64,000 nt of DNA, from contig OZ038456.1 in NCBI GenBank assembly GCA_964036195.1, positions 22,235,792 to 22,299,791 of the forward strand, written 5' to 3'. This stretch comes from Sphaerolaimus hirsutus (taxonomy: Eukaryota; Nematoda; Chromadorea; Monhysterida; Sphaerolaimidae). Positions 56,205 through 64,000 of the stretch are shown here, piece after piece (positions within the stretch are counted from its first letter, which is position 1; each line of letters starts with the position of its first letter). Under the pieces are notes generated by a model that made no database searches, was not told where the DNA came from, and was given only the letters and a program-made list of their open reading frames with translations. The position numbers and the translations under genes are program-made.

Positions 56205-56658
56205 CTCGCTTTTTATATCCTTATAATAATGATAAGGAATATGTCCGGAGAAATCGATGGAAAATCCAATGCACACAATCACAGCCACGGTGGTGATGAT
56301 GTCCAAGTCCAAGCCGAACACGACCATGTAGCCGACCAGGGGCAGTCCCGCACCCTGGACAAGGCCCTGTGAAATGTCAAATGACGTGAAAAGTGTCAAA
56401 AAACATGTGAAATGCACTGGGAAATGACATGTAAACGGTTGCCATTTTACCGGGCATTTTACACGACTTAATACACTTTGCATGACATTTGAAATTCTAC
56501 AGGGCACTTTCCAGGGTGCGGGATTGGCACCAGGCCAAACACGATGCTCGCCAATCCAACTACTGCGGCTACGATTGGCCAGAAGGATGCGAAAAATATC
56601 ACGCAAACTAGCAGCATTGCCAGCATCGCCAGGCCGATCGATGACGCCGTGATGCTAC
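56205..56658 (-). CDS. Patched-related protein, exon D (TM8-TM10), interrupted by a 194-bp insertion
   Basis: Acceptor CTCCCCAG|GT, donor GAG|GTGAGA. The first part encodes TM8 and most of TM9 (SIGLAMLAMLLVCVIFFAS, then PIVAAVVGLASIVFGLV); the second part continues GYMVVFGLDLD and TM10 with GFSIDFSGHI, the diagnostic GFS-x-DF motif of Patched-related proteins. Between VFGLV and GYMVV sits a 188-bp palindromic element (56341-56528) plus a duplicated ACCAGG. With those 194 bp removed the exon is 260 bp (2+258), exactly the length needed to join exon C (phase 1) and exon E (phase 0). Read straight through, the upstream frame meets a TAA inside the element about 11 codons past its edge. The allele is therefore broken or relies on splicing within the element. 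Confidence 0.85.
56341..56528. mobile_element. Palindromic element (168-bp family) inside exon D
   Basis: The terminal inverted repeats are 18 bp with two mismatches (GGCAGTCCCGCACCCTGG against GCCAATCCCGCACCCTGG). They are flanked by a perfect 6-bp direct repeat ACCAGG at 56335-56340 and 56529-56534. The interior is the palindromic CCTGTGAAATGTCAAATG...CATGACATTTGAAATTCTA sequence also seen in the satellite arrays at 29981 and 35117. On the gene's strand the two halves supply a donor-like CCCT|GTAGAA at 56500 and an acceptor-like TTTCACAG|GG ending at 56367. Removing 134 bp between them would keep the reading frame and leave 20 extra codons. Confidence 0.85.
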
Positions 56659-57207
56659 CTGGGGAGTCGATAATTGGGGAGTCGATTTTTTAAAGTCGAT
56701 AAATCCAAAATTTTGAAAATTGAGTTAAGCACGGAAACGGCGCCTAGAATTAGTCGGCGCATTTCTCACCATTTCAACGTTTCTTGCACATTTTCAAAGT
56801 ATCACATTTTGACAATTAGCTACGATTGAAAAACCTCCAGGAAAAAATCGACTTGTATTCCAGAGGTATTCCAGTGTCCAAACTTACTTAACTAAAAAAA
56901 TGCAGGAAAAATGCAAAAGCAAAAAATACCATATTTTCTTGAATAATTACCCCTGTTAGACGAGTGAGGAACAAATGATGCCCCCTTGAACAATCCACTC
57001 TTAAGGCATATGATAAAGTTGTTTTGTCCAATTTGTGTAGTTGGTAAAAGGTATTTACGTTTACTAAATAAATATGTATACTCAAGTACTGCGTAAATAC
57101 ATTTACGTTTCCTCGCGGAAAAAATACCAGTACTCACTTACTCGCCGAGTACAGAAAACGTACACAGCAAATAAAACGCTCGTGAAGTGCACTGAAGCGG
57201 TTGGAAG

Positions 57208-57434
57208 TAGGGTGTCAAAAAAATTTTTTTACGGAAAACGGAAAACGGAAAGGTAAAATTTTTCACTTTACGGAAAATGGAAAACGGAAATGTAAAAAAA
57301 TAAATTCTGCCGGAAAACGGAAAACGGAAAGGTAATAAAATTTCAGCTGCCGGAACACGGAAAGGTAAAAAAATTTCCTGCGGAAAGGCGGAAACGGAAA
57401 ACGGAAACGGAAATTTGAAAACAGAGACACCCTG
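57208..57434. mobile_element. hAT-like mini-element, ACGGAAA family
   Basis: The tips are TAGGGTGTCAAAAAAATT and TTTGAAAACAGAGACACCCTG. A perfect 8-bp target duplication GTTGGAAG lies at 57200-57207 and 57435-57442. The interior is almost entirely iterated GGAAAACGGAAA. Confidence 0.85.
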
Positions 57435-57442
57435 GTTGGAAG

Positions 57443-57870
57443 TGCCTCTCGTGATCACACTTCAGAGCCCGATCAAGCCTGATCACTGGGCACTTCACCA
57501 CTCGTGATCACACTTCCAACCCTGATAAAGCCTGATCACCATTGGAATGCACTTAATGAGCGCTTCACGAATGCCATTCATGAAGGCACTTCACAAAGGC
57601 TGCCCATTTCAGGGAAGCGTTTTATATTTCATGAAGTGCCTTCACCACAGAAATGTGTTATATGTTTTTGCACGTCACACCGCTTGCACCATTCGTGAAG
57701 ACACTTCCCAAATGCATAACAAATTTATGAAGTGCCTGGCCATCTGTGAAGTGCCTTCACAAGAATTTTTTTGAAGCGTTTGGAAGTGCTTTGGAACCCG
57801 TGAAGTGCGTTGAAGTGCATCTTGAAGACACTTCACCGCAGATCACAGCAGATCACCAGCGCTGTGGTTG
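57443..57870. repeat. GAAGTGC/CACTTC repeat stretch
   Basis: Iterated GAAGTGCCTTCAC and GATCAC words resembling a diverged member of the GAAGCGTG family; it also surrounds the 57208 insertion on its left (57170-57207). Confidence 0.55.
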
Positions 57871-58188
57871 CTCTGGTATTTTTGTGGGGCAGAAAATTTC
57901 ATTTTGCCAAACAGAAACTGATAAACATAAGACATTTTCTTAAGAAACAATTATTAGGAGAGAAAAACATCTTTGATGTATACCAGAGTAAAAATATAAA
58001 ATACAGACTTTTCTGTGAGACCAAATATTTACTTTTACGTTTCCTGAGAGCGTTAAAAAACCGTTTTTACGTTTTGTCTAAAAAAAATATTTTACTCACA
58101 TTTTACGCAGTTTTATTGACGTCTTACGTAAGTTCGTATTGTCATTTAGAGAATATCACAAATCAAAAATTAATTTAAAATAACAAAC

Positions 58189-58493
58189 TCATGGAAGAAA
58201 TCTGATCCGCGTAAATCCCCAAATCCTCATAGACGGTCACATTGAATTCCGGATAACTATCGGCTATATTTCGCCAATTTTCCAGCAACCTCACTCTGGT
58301 GGTCCAGTCAGTTGCGTTGTGAAATCCAGTGCGAAAAATAAACGCGCTAACGCAAGTACCACTCGAAGAAAAAGTATTCGTCAAATTAAAAGTATAAAAA
58401 GTATCGTCGGATACTCTGCAGGCGGTTTGATTCACGTGGACACTGTGCCTCCAGCGGCGATATTGGGGAGTGCCCATAAATGCGGGAAGCAAA
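58189..58493 (-). CDS. Patched-related protein, exon C (second extracellular loop)
   Basis: The exon is 305 bp (1+303+1), with acceptor CAACTTTTCAG and donor ATGA|GTTTGT. The product starts LLPAFMGTPQYRRWRHSV and ends NVTVYEDLGIYADQISSM. Tracts 'LPxF...P-Y-R-x-W', paired cysteines, N-glycosylation sequons (NQT, NLT, NAT, NVT), 'R-x-x-E-x-W-R-x-I-A' and the final 'DQ' are hallmarks of the large loop just before TM8 in Patched-related proteins. A further in-frame acceptor-like site lies about 20 bp upstream, but its phase does not fit exon B. The domain is intact, with no stop or frameshift. Confidence 0.85.
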
Positions 58494-58578
58494 CTGAAAA
58501 GTTGGGTAGCGGCTGAAAGTTTTGTTGCAGATAAATATGCCCCTACAAACAAACACTAGTTGACATTTGGCAATGACA

Positions 58579-58632
58579 CACAGTTGCAAAAGTCTATTTA
58601 TGCTCACCCGAAATACCTTGGCTAAATGAGTA
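58579..58632. repeat. Left tip of a CAGTTGCAAAAG hAT-like element
   Basis: CAGTTGCAAAAGTCTATTTA and CACCCGAAATACC match the left end of 42662; the remainder was displaced by later insertions. Confidence 0.45.
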
Positions 58633-58651
58633 CTGTATTTCATCGAAATAC

Positions 58652-59287
58652 CCCCAGGGGCCAGATTTAATTCTCCCTACAGATTTGTAGGGTAGGGCGT
58701 ACGCCCGACAGATTTTTTTAGGTGCAGCCGCATCGACGCACATGCACCGAGAGCAAGGCGGTTTGTAAAATATACGAAACCATCCCTTAAGGTCGCCGAG
58801 ATTGCAATATGATGTATATCACTTCGATTTTGGCACGGAAATCATGATTTCGTCATTTCTTGGCCGTCTGCCAATTCGCTTTTTTATTTTATTTTGTCGG
58901 ACGGGTTACTCGCATAAGTCGCTCTTTTGTACGCTCGTGCATGCATTTATTTCTTGTCGCTGCCCTCATGGTTTTGGTTGCAAGCAGTGAACACTAAAAA
59001 AGTGACCACCTGACTACACAAAAGCGCGACTTATGCGAGTAACCCGCCCGACAAAATAAAATAAAAAACGAATTGGCAGACGGCCAAGAAATGACGAAAG
59101 CATGATTTCCGTGCCAAAATCGAAGAGATATACGTCATATTGCAATATCGGCTATCTTAAGGGATGGTTTCGTATATTTGACGAACCGCCTTGCTCGCGG
59201 TGCATGTGCGTCGATGCGCCTAAACTTTAAAAAATCTGTCGGGCGTACGCCCAACAAATCTGTAGGGAGAATTCAATCTGGCCCCTG
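58652..59287. repeat. GGCCAGATTTAATT palindrome (copy 2)
   Basis: Same sequence as 17478-18112, and again entered directly after CCCCCAGG of a fold-back left arm. Confidence 0.8.
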
Positions 59288-59894
59288 GCCCCAGATTTGA
59301 TTGGGCAGATTATCCTTGAGAGGGAGGACATGACGGGCGTGTCTGGCAATTCGAGATTTAATTGGACAGGCATGCCCTCGCCCGCCCGCCCGCCCTTTTT
59401 TTGCCCAGAACCGCTCAAATTCGCTCCATTTTGAAAACTGTGACCTTCATAATCATTATTCTCATTGTTATACATCGTTATATACTTATTTTTTATATAT
59501 TTATGGCGATTTTAAAATGTTTGGCCGGCTGCCAAGAACTATCTCCGATTTTCCTTTTTCTTTTCGGGAGTAAAATCCCTCCCAACCCGCTCGTTGCGCC
59601 AGGCACCTGACATCCGCCACCCGACTGCCAGACATATCGAGATTTAATTGCGTGCCGGGCGGCAGCTGTCAGGCGCCTGGCGGTATAACGATGAGAATAG
59701 CGATTATTATGGTCACAGTTTTCAAAATGGAGCGAATTTGAGCGATTTTGGGCAAAAAATGGGGGGGGGGAAATCGCTCATAATTTGCTACACGTAAATA
59801 GATTGTTGCAGAGCGATTTGGGGGGGGGGGTCAGGAGATAGTTGCGAAAAAATTTGCCTCGGGATAGATAGATAGCAGATCGGCATCCGACAGC

Positions 59895-60025
59895 TGTCCC
59901 AAACCCTGTACAAAACCCTGTAAAGTGTAAAATTCCCTGTAAAATGTCATGTGTCATGTAGAAGGCCCTGTAAAATGTAAAATGTCATGTAAAAGACCCT
60001 GTAAAATGTCTGATGTAATGGAACA
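59895..60025. mobile_element. 168-family fragment
   Basis: CCCAAACCCTGTACAAAACC and repeated CCCTGTAAAATGTCATG steps; the right half is missing. Confidence 0.55.
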
Positions 60026-60078
60026 CCTTAAAAATTGCCCACAAATGTAAATTTTTATTGCCCAAATTTGTCCTGTGC

Positions 60079-61020
60079 ATAGTTGTTAAAACGAATTTAC
60101 TTTTACTTGATAAATATGTATACTCAAGTACAGAGTAAATACATTTCCATTTCCTCCAAAAAAGTTCTGGTACTCAGTTTTACGTATACCTTTCAAAAGT
60201 ACTCAAGTACACAAAACGTATTTAGGATCATAGTTTTTAGAGATTTTAAAAGGCATAGAAAGGAAAAAGGGAGACAATATGCTAAAAATATGGGAAACTA
60301 GTTGAAAATGGGAATAAAACCAAATATATACCGTATTTCCTCGAAATACCCCCCCCCACCCCTCGAAATACCCCCCCCCCCCCTCGAAATACCCCCCCTC
60401 AAAATGGACACTATGAACTTATAACCCCCCCCCCCCTCGAAATACCCCCCCCCAAATTTAGTGTATAGAGAACGTAAATGACAAAGGCTGCGGTTTGTCA
60501 TCCCAACAATGCAGAACACACGTAAAAACGATGACTCTGTTATGTAAGAACAGTGTTTGTACGTCTACACACTTATAAATGTCTTTAGAGTCTTATCAAT
60601 GGCGATTTTTGTTGCATTTTTCGACGTCTGCGTACGTTTCAGACGACATTTTAGTACTGGGATTTCAAAAAATTTCTGGCGAAATAATAAACCCCCCCTC
60701 GAAATACCCCCCCTCGTTTAACCCCCCCTCAAAATTCTCACTCTGAAACAATAAACCCCCCGGGGGTATTTCGAGGAAATACGGTAGTCTAAAATTGCGT
60801 AAAATAAGCAACAAAGTTATGAAAATGAGTGATTTTGAGTGAAGATTTTTGCGATATTTTGCAAAAGTACTCACATTTACATTTTCTGAGAAGAAAAGTA
60901 TGTTTACTCATGAGTAAAAGTAAAAAAAATTACTTTACGTTTTCTGTAGTCAGGGGGTGAGTAAAAAATAAATACTTTACATTTACTTTGAAAAAAGTTT
61001 AGTAATTTTAACAACTCTGG
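60079..61020. mobile_element. hAT-like element, ACTCAAGTAC/TACTTTTAC family
   Basis: ATAGTTGTTAAAACG at the left and TTTTAACAACTCTGG at the right. The target duplication is TCCTGTGC/TCCTGTGT (7 of 8) at 60071-60078 and 61021-61028. A fold-back is nested at 60331-60784. Confidence 0.8.
60331..60784. mobile_element. Fold-back element, GTAGATGG subfamily (inverted)
   Basis: The ends are CCGTATTTCCTCGAAATACC and GGTATTTCGAGGAAATACGG, flanked by TA. The core has TTTTTCGACGTCTGCGTACG. Confidence 0.8.
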
Positions 61021-61490
61021 TCCTGTGTTCGTATCCTCTTGAGGTGCCAATTTTTTTGCACTTTTTTAAGTAACCGGTAGTTTAGCAAGTTAAAGTTGTG
61101 TGTGGGTATTAAAGTAAAAATCACAGCCAAATTACAGAATGGTAGGTGCAAAAATTATTTTACAAGAAAAATAAATGTCCTTTTTGCGACATAAGGTTAT
61201 CGACATAAGGTAAATTATCGGTTGTTGAAAAAAGTGCAAAAAAGTTTAGCACTTAAGCCACATTTGAAAACAGGACCTGTGAACTCCCAGCAGAAACACG
61301 TACACACAGACCACAGGACTTGCTGCTCATTCTGTCTTAGCAACATTCATATTTGAACATTGTATTTTTTTAAATATGGACGATAAAAATCAACGTTTGT
61401 GACAATGATTTTTGCGATTTTCAACGTTTTTAATTACATCTGACATCCTCAGATGTTTTTTATCTAAACTTTTAATTACAATCATGCAAA
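61021..61490. other. Spacer, nothing recognised
   Basis: AT-rich sequence with a weak GTGCAAAAAAGTTTAGCA/inverse symmetry but no element tip with a duplication. Confidence 0.3.
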
Positions 61491-61783
61491 TTTGCCCACC
61501 CTGCACCTCTGGGGCTGCAGGGCAGAATATCCTTTTCCTTTTTTATTCTGCCCGGCAGACGTGCAGCAATTGCCCTCGCAATTAAATCTCGTTTGCCATT
61601 TTTTGGGCAAATCTGGCACGAGTGAGGGCACGTCTGGCAGACGCTTGGTCGTGTCAGGTGCCTGGCAGGCGTGACGGGCGTGTCAAGCGCCGGGCAAGGA
61701 GGGCAAAAATTTGTCTGCCCAATTAAATCTGGGGCCTGGGGGTTTTGAGAGGGGGAGGGGGTTAAACGAGGGGGGCAACCAAC

Positions 61784-61939
61784 TTGTATACAAAATGAAC
61801 TCCATCAGGATTCTTGTTGAAAAATGACAAATAAATGAAGTAATCTCTTAGCCACAATTGAGTAGAGGGCCTTCCAATAGACTTTTCAGAGTGTTCGAAT
61901 TTGTACACCATATCGTCGAATTTTTGTATACGGTCCTTG
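61784..61939 (-). CDS. Patched-related protein, exon B (second extracellular loop)
   Basis: The exon is 156 bp, with acceptor TTTGTTTTCAG and donor AA|GTTGGT. It reads from KDRIQKFDDMVYKFEHSEKS through an STQLWLRDYFIYLSFF motif to GVHFVY. The element 'acidic/basic helix, then ST-x-x-WL-x-x-Y' is typical of the loop after TM7 in Patched-related proteins. Joined to exon A it gives VNNPGDFRD-KDRIQ, and joined to exon C it gives GVHFVYN-LLPAF, both with matching phases (2 and 2). The donor abuts a fold-back fragment (about 61735-61777) that forms the first bases of the intron. The intron to exon A is 1.76 kb and holds the GCGCC element 62091-63016. Confidence 0.8.
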
Positions 61940-62090
61940 CTGAAAACAAACAATGCCTAAGTTAGGTAAAGTCGGCAGACGTAAATATCGCCCTACAAAC
62001 ATTTGCGTCAGTCTCTCCAGTGGAGAGTGCATGACGTTTTTATTGCGTCACAATATTTTACCAATAAGAATGGATCGGGCCACTTATGAG

Positions 62091-63016
62091 TAGTGATGTG
62101 AAAGCGCCATGGTGCTGGCGCCTGGCGCTAGCGCCAAAGCAAAAAGCGCCATGGCGCTTTTGGCGCTTGGCACTAAAATGCTGTGGCGCCATTGGCGCTT
62201 GGCGCCGTGTTTCCGAAAAGCGCCATGGCGCTTTTGGCGCTTGGCGCTACTTTCCAGTGGCGCCATTGGCGCTTGGCGCTGCCATTTTTTAAAGCGCCAA
62301 AAAAGCGCCAGAGAGTGATAATTGCGCCGCGGTGTTCCTGTGCCTTATTGCCTATTTTCAGCAATTTTTGGTTATGTAAAATTTATGTAATTATTTTACA
62401 TAGGTATTTTACTCAGATATGTAATTTAGCCTGTTATCTCACAGTTTGCACCTTAAACCTTGAAATATCCAATAGATTGAAACACTGCAACCGCCAACCC
62501 ACAGACAATCTTTCAGCTTCCACCACTTCATAGAGACAATTTGCTATCTATTTGAACCAGTCTTAGTTACACTTGTGTGTTGAGCAAGAAAACTTTGTGA
62601 TTTCCATTATTTGACCATTTTTGTGTTTTTGGAGGCAATACAAGTTATTGAAAGTGAAGAAAACAGTATACTCCAGCGACATTACACCTTACAATGAAAT
62701 CTACCATATCCCATCTGAATAAAAGAACTAACATAACATTTTTTCATCATATTTATCAGATAAATATGATGAAAAAAATGTTATGTTAGTTCTTTTATTC
62801 AGATGGGATATGGTAGATTTCATTGTAAGGTGTAATGTTGCTGGAGTATACTTTGTCTCACCTGTATCATTAAAGGCAATATCATTTTGGCGCTGGCGCT
62901 ATTGGCGCTTGGCGCCATTTTGCTGTGGCGCCATTGGCGCTTGGTGCTAGATCCGGAAAAGCGCCATGGCGCTTTTGGCGCTTGGCGCCAAAAGTCTGGC
63001 GCTTTTTACATCACTA
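62091..63016. mobile_element. hAT-like element, GCGCC family (copy 3)
   Basis: The tips are TAGTGATGTGAAAGCGCC and GGCGCTTTTTACATCACTA. The target duplication is CTTATGAG/CTTATAAG (7 of 8). GCGCC arrays form both arms; the palindromic ACTCCAG element 62667-62855 is in the core. It lies in the intron between exons A and B. Confidence 0.85.
62667..62855. mobile_element. ACTCCAGCGACATTACACC palindrome (copy 2, almost perfect)
   Basis: TATACTCCAGCGACATTACA through TGATGAAAAAATGTTATGTT-type arms is inverted with hardly a mismatch over about 90 bp per arm; the loop is TTTATCAGATAAA. Confidence 0.85.
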
Positions 63017-63699
63017 CTTATAAGAACTTGGCCCTCATCACAGTTACCAGTTGCGTATTGTACAAATGCGAGTAAAATCTCAAAGTTAGCTAAAAATCGC
63101 TCCATTAAATTAAATTCGCTCCACTTTGCCAATTTTCACTGTCATAATAGCTATTTTCATTTATATAGGTAGCTAGGGTTAGCCTGTTTTATTCATATTT
63201 ATAGCGGATTTTGAAATTTTGGCTGGCTGCCAAGTTCTCTTCCGTTGGAACAGAGCCAACGAATGAAAAAAAATAAAATAAAAACGGTAAAACGGTAGTT
63301 TTAAGCAGTCAAATTCTTTCGCTTTCAACGAGCAACGTTGAAAATGTAGATAACTAGGGCGTGACACGCACGGACGCGGCGAAAACGTCCATTTTTGTTT
63401 TAATATGATTTTCTTTTTCAATTTCTCGCGTCCGCGTGGGACACAAGTTTCGTTGTTCGCTCTATTCACGAGCGAATTCTAACTCTCCGATTTTGTAGGA
63501 TGAAATGTCCGCCGACTTTATATAATATTATAAAGTAGAGTAGCGCAAAAAAGCAAAACAAGGCTGTTTCATTCATGAGTGAAAAAGTAGAGTAGCATAC
63601 TTATTTTTGAAAAAATGGAAGAAAAACTGTATGCAAAATAATAATCTCCAACTTTCATCAAATAATTTCAACCAGGAAAAATATCAAAATGCAACTCAC
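63017..63699. other. Intron sequence between exons A and B, right part
   Basis: No further exon recognised. 63090-63240 shares the AATTCGCTCCA...CTGTCATAATAGCTATT motif with the inverted pair at 59425/59710. Confidence 0.4.
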
Positions 63700-64000
63700 T
63701 CACGAAAATCGCCTGGATTATTGACGAGTATCGAAATCAATCTGCCCTCTCTGTATTCATACTCATACTGAAACTTTGTGAATTTATACAAAAGGCTATC
63801 TTTGGGCATGATTTTATTGTCAGACATATCAGTTTTTAATTGCGTAATTCCAATTGCAGCGCCAGTATAATATATAATTAAAAGAACAATTGTGAGTGCT
63901 CTCGCCCGATTACTGCACAGAAATTCACAGTATTTTATAAGCCATGATTTTGAGTCATTTTTATATGACGACTGGGTTATTTTTATTGGTAGAGGAATGT
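63700..64000 (-). CDS. Patched-related protein, exon A (TM7 region; continues past the window edge)
   Basis: This exon is open to the right edge of the window. It encodes a hydrophilic stretch, a membrane segment (core ALTIVLLIIYYTGAAIGI), then a region ending in VNNPGDFR. The pattern of a helix, then G-x-x-x-L-K-T-D, then MPKDS-L and an aromatic-rich stretch before a beta-strand-like RLISILV matches the start of the second half (TM7 and the beginning of the second extracellular loop) of Patched-related/PTCHD RND-family membrane proteins. Two overlapping donors occur (GTGAGTGAGT). The downstream one leaves phase 2, which is what the next exon needs, so I end the exon there; the upstream one would end at 63704 in the wrong phase. 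The codons upstream of the helix are open, but an acceptor or start may lie beyond the window. The family call rests on remembered motifs, not a search. Confidence 0.8.

Larger units (their letters stand above)
58633..61777. repeat. Composite insertion region in the intron between exons B and C
   Basis: A fold-back left end (CTGTATTTCATCGAAATACC) is followed by the palindrome 58652-59287, an inverted pair GCTCCATTTTGAAAACTGTG (59425) / inverse (59710), GATAG-type repeat, the 60079-61020 element, and finally AATTAAATCTGGGGCCTGGG with a fold-back remnant touching exon B. Confidence 0.55.

Noticed and set aside
56341..56534. Exact introner removing all 194 bp
   Set aside because: None of the possible cuts within the ACCAGG duplication gives a GT-AG or GC-AG intron; only partial removal is possible with canonical signals, so the stronger claim is dropped.
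63700..63704. Upstream donor TTC|GTGAGT for exon A, implying a missing exon between A and B
   Set aside because: The overlapping donor four bases further gives the phase exon B needs and a family-like junction, so no missing exon is required.
1..64000. tRNA or rRNA genes
   Set aside because: No cloverleaf with A/B boxes and no rRNA-like block was found by eye; a covariance search was not possible.

Overview
This is eukaryotic, almost certainly invertebrate animal, nuclear DNA. It is AT-rich, has GT-AG introns of 1.8 to 8.6 kb, has no operon-like gene packing, and carries one recognisable gene of the animal Patched-related (RND / sterol-sensing) type. I cannot name the phylum. A 200-base run of N at 34185-34384 is an assembly gap.

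Gene content is very low. The only convincing protein-coding gene is on the minus strand. Five exons (63700-64000, 61784-61939, 58189-58493, 56205-56658, 47417-47647) encode the C-terminal half (TM7 to TM12) of a Patched-related membrane protein. All splice phases agree, and a candidate AATAAA lies downstream of the stop. The N-terminal half lies beyond the right edge. Its fourth exon carries a 188-bp palindromic mobile element with a 6-bp target duplication; subtracting those 194 bp restores the reading frame exactly. Lesser coding traces are a possible 3' terminal exon near 22756 (+) and three copies of an RRM exon fragment at about 28160, 29416 and 34554 (-).

The rest is a dense, nested landscape of non-autonomous DNA elements and tandem repeats; no transposase gene was found. 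Two superfamilies dominate. (1) Elements with hAT-like tips (TAGTGATG, TAACGATGG, CAGGGTTGG, CAGAGTTG and similar) and 8-bp target duplications, most of which can be read directly; each family carries its own short iterated subterminal motif (GCGCC, GGCACC, TTCGAAAA, TAAAATAAA, TTTACG, GATCCC, ACGGAAA and others). (2) G/C-rich fold-back elements ending in CCGTATT...AATACGG with TA duplications, in at least four subfamilies whose interiors are unrelated. Filled and empty sites inside other repeats prove several insertions, and nests reach four levels (2421-4293).

Layout: 1-12.9 kb nested hAT-like and fold-back elements and a 2.3-kb palindrome; 13.6-17.1 kb three tandem-repeat families; 17.3-22.2 kb nested fold-backs and a 572-bp triplication; 22.7-23.9 kb possible gene tail; 24.3-25.4 kb a 1.07-kb palindrome; 26.5-29.3 kb a GATAGATAGCTGGGCGATT repeat zone; 29.2-37 kb two near-identical copies of a block holding a 168-bp satellite, separated by a tandem duplication and the assembly gap; 37-47 kb more nested elements; 47-64 kb the Patched-related gene with element-filled introns.
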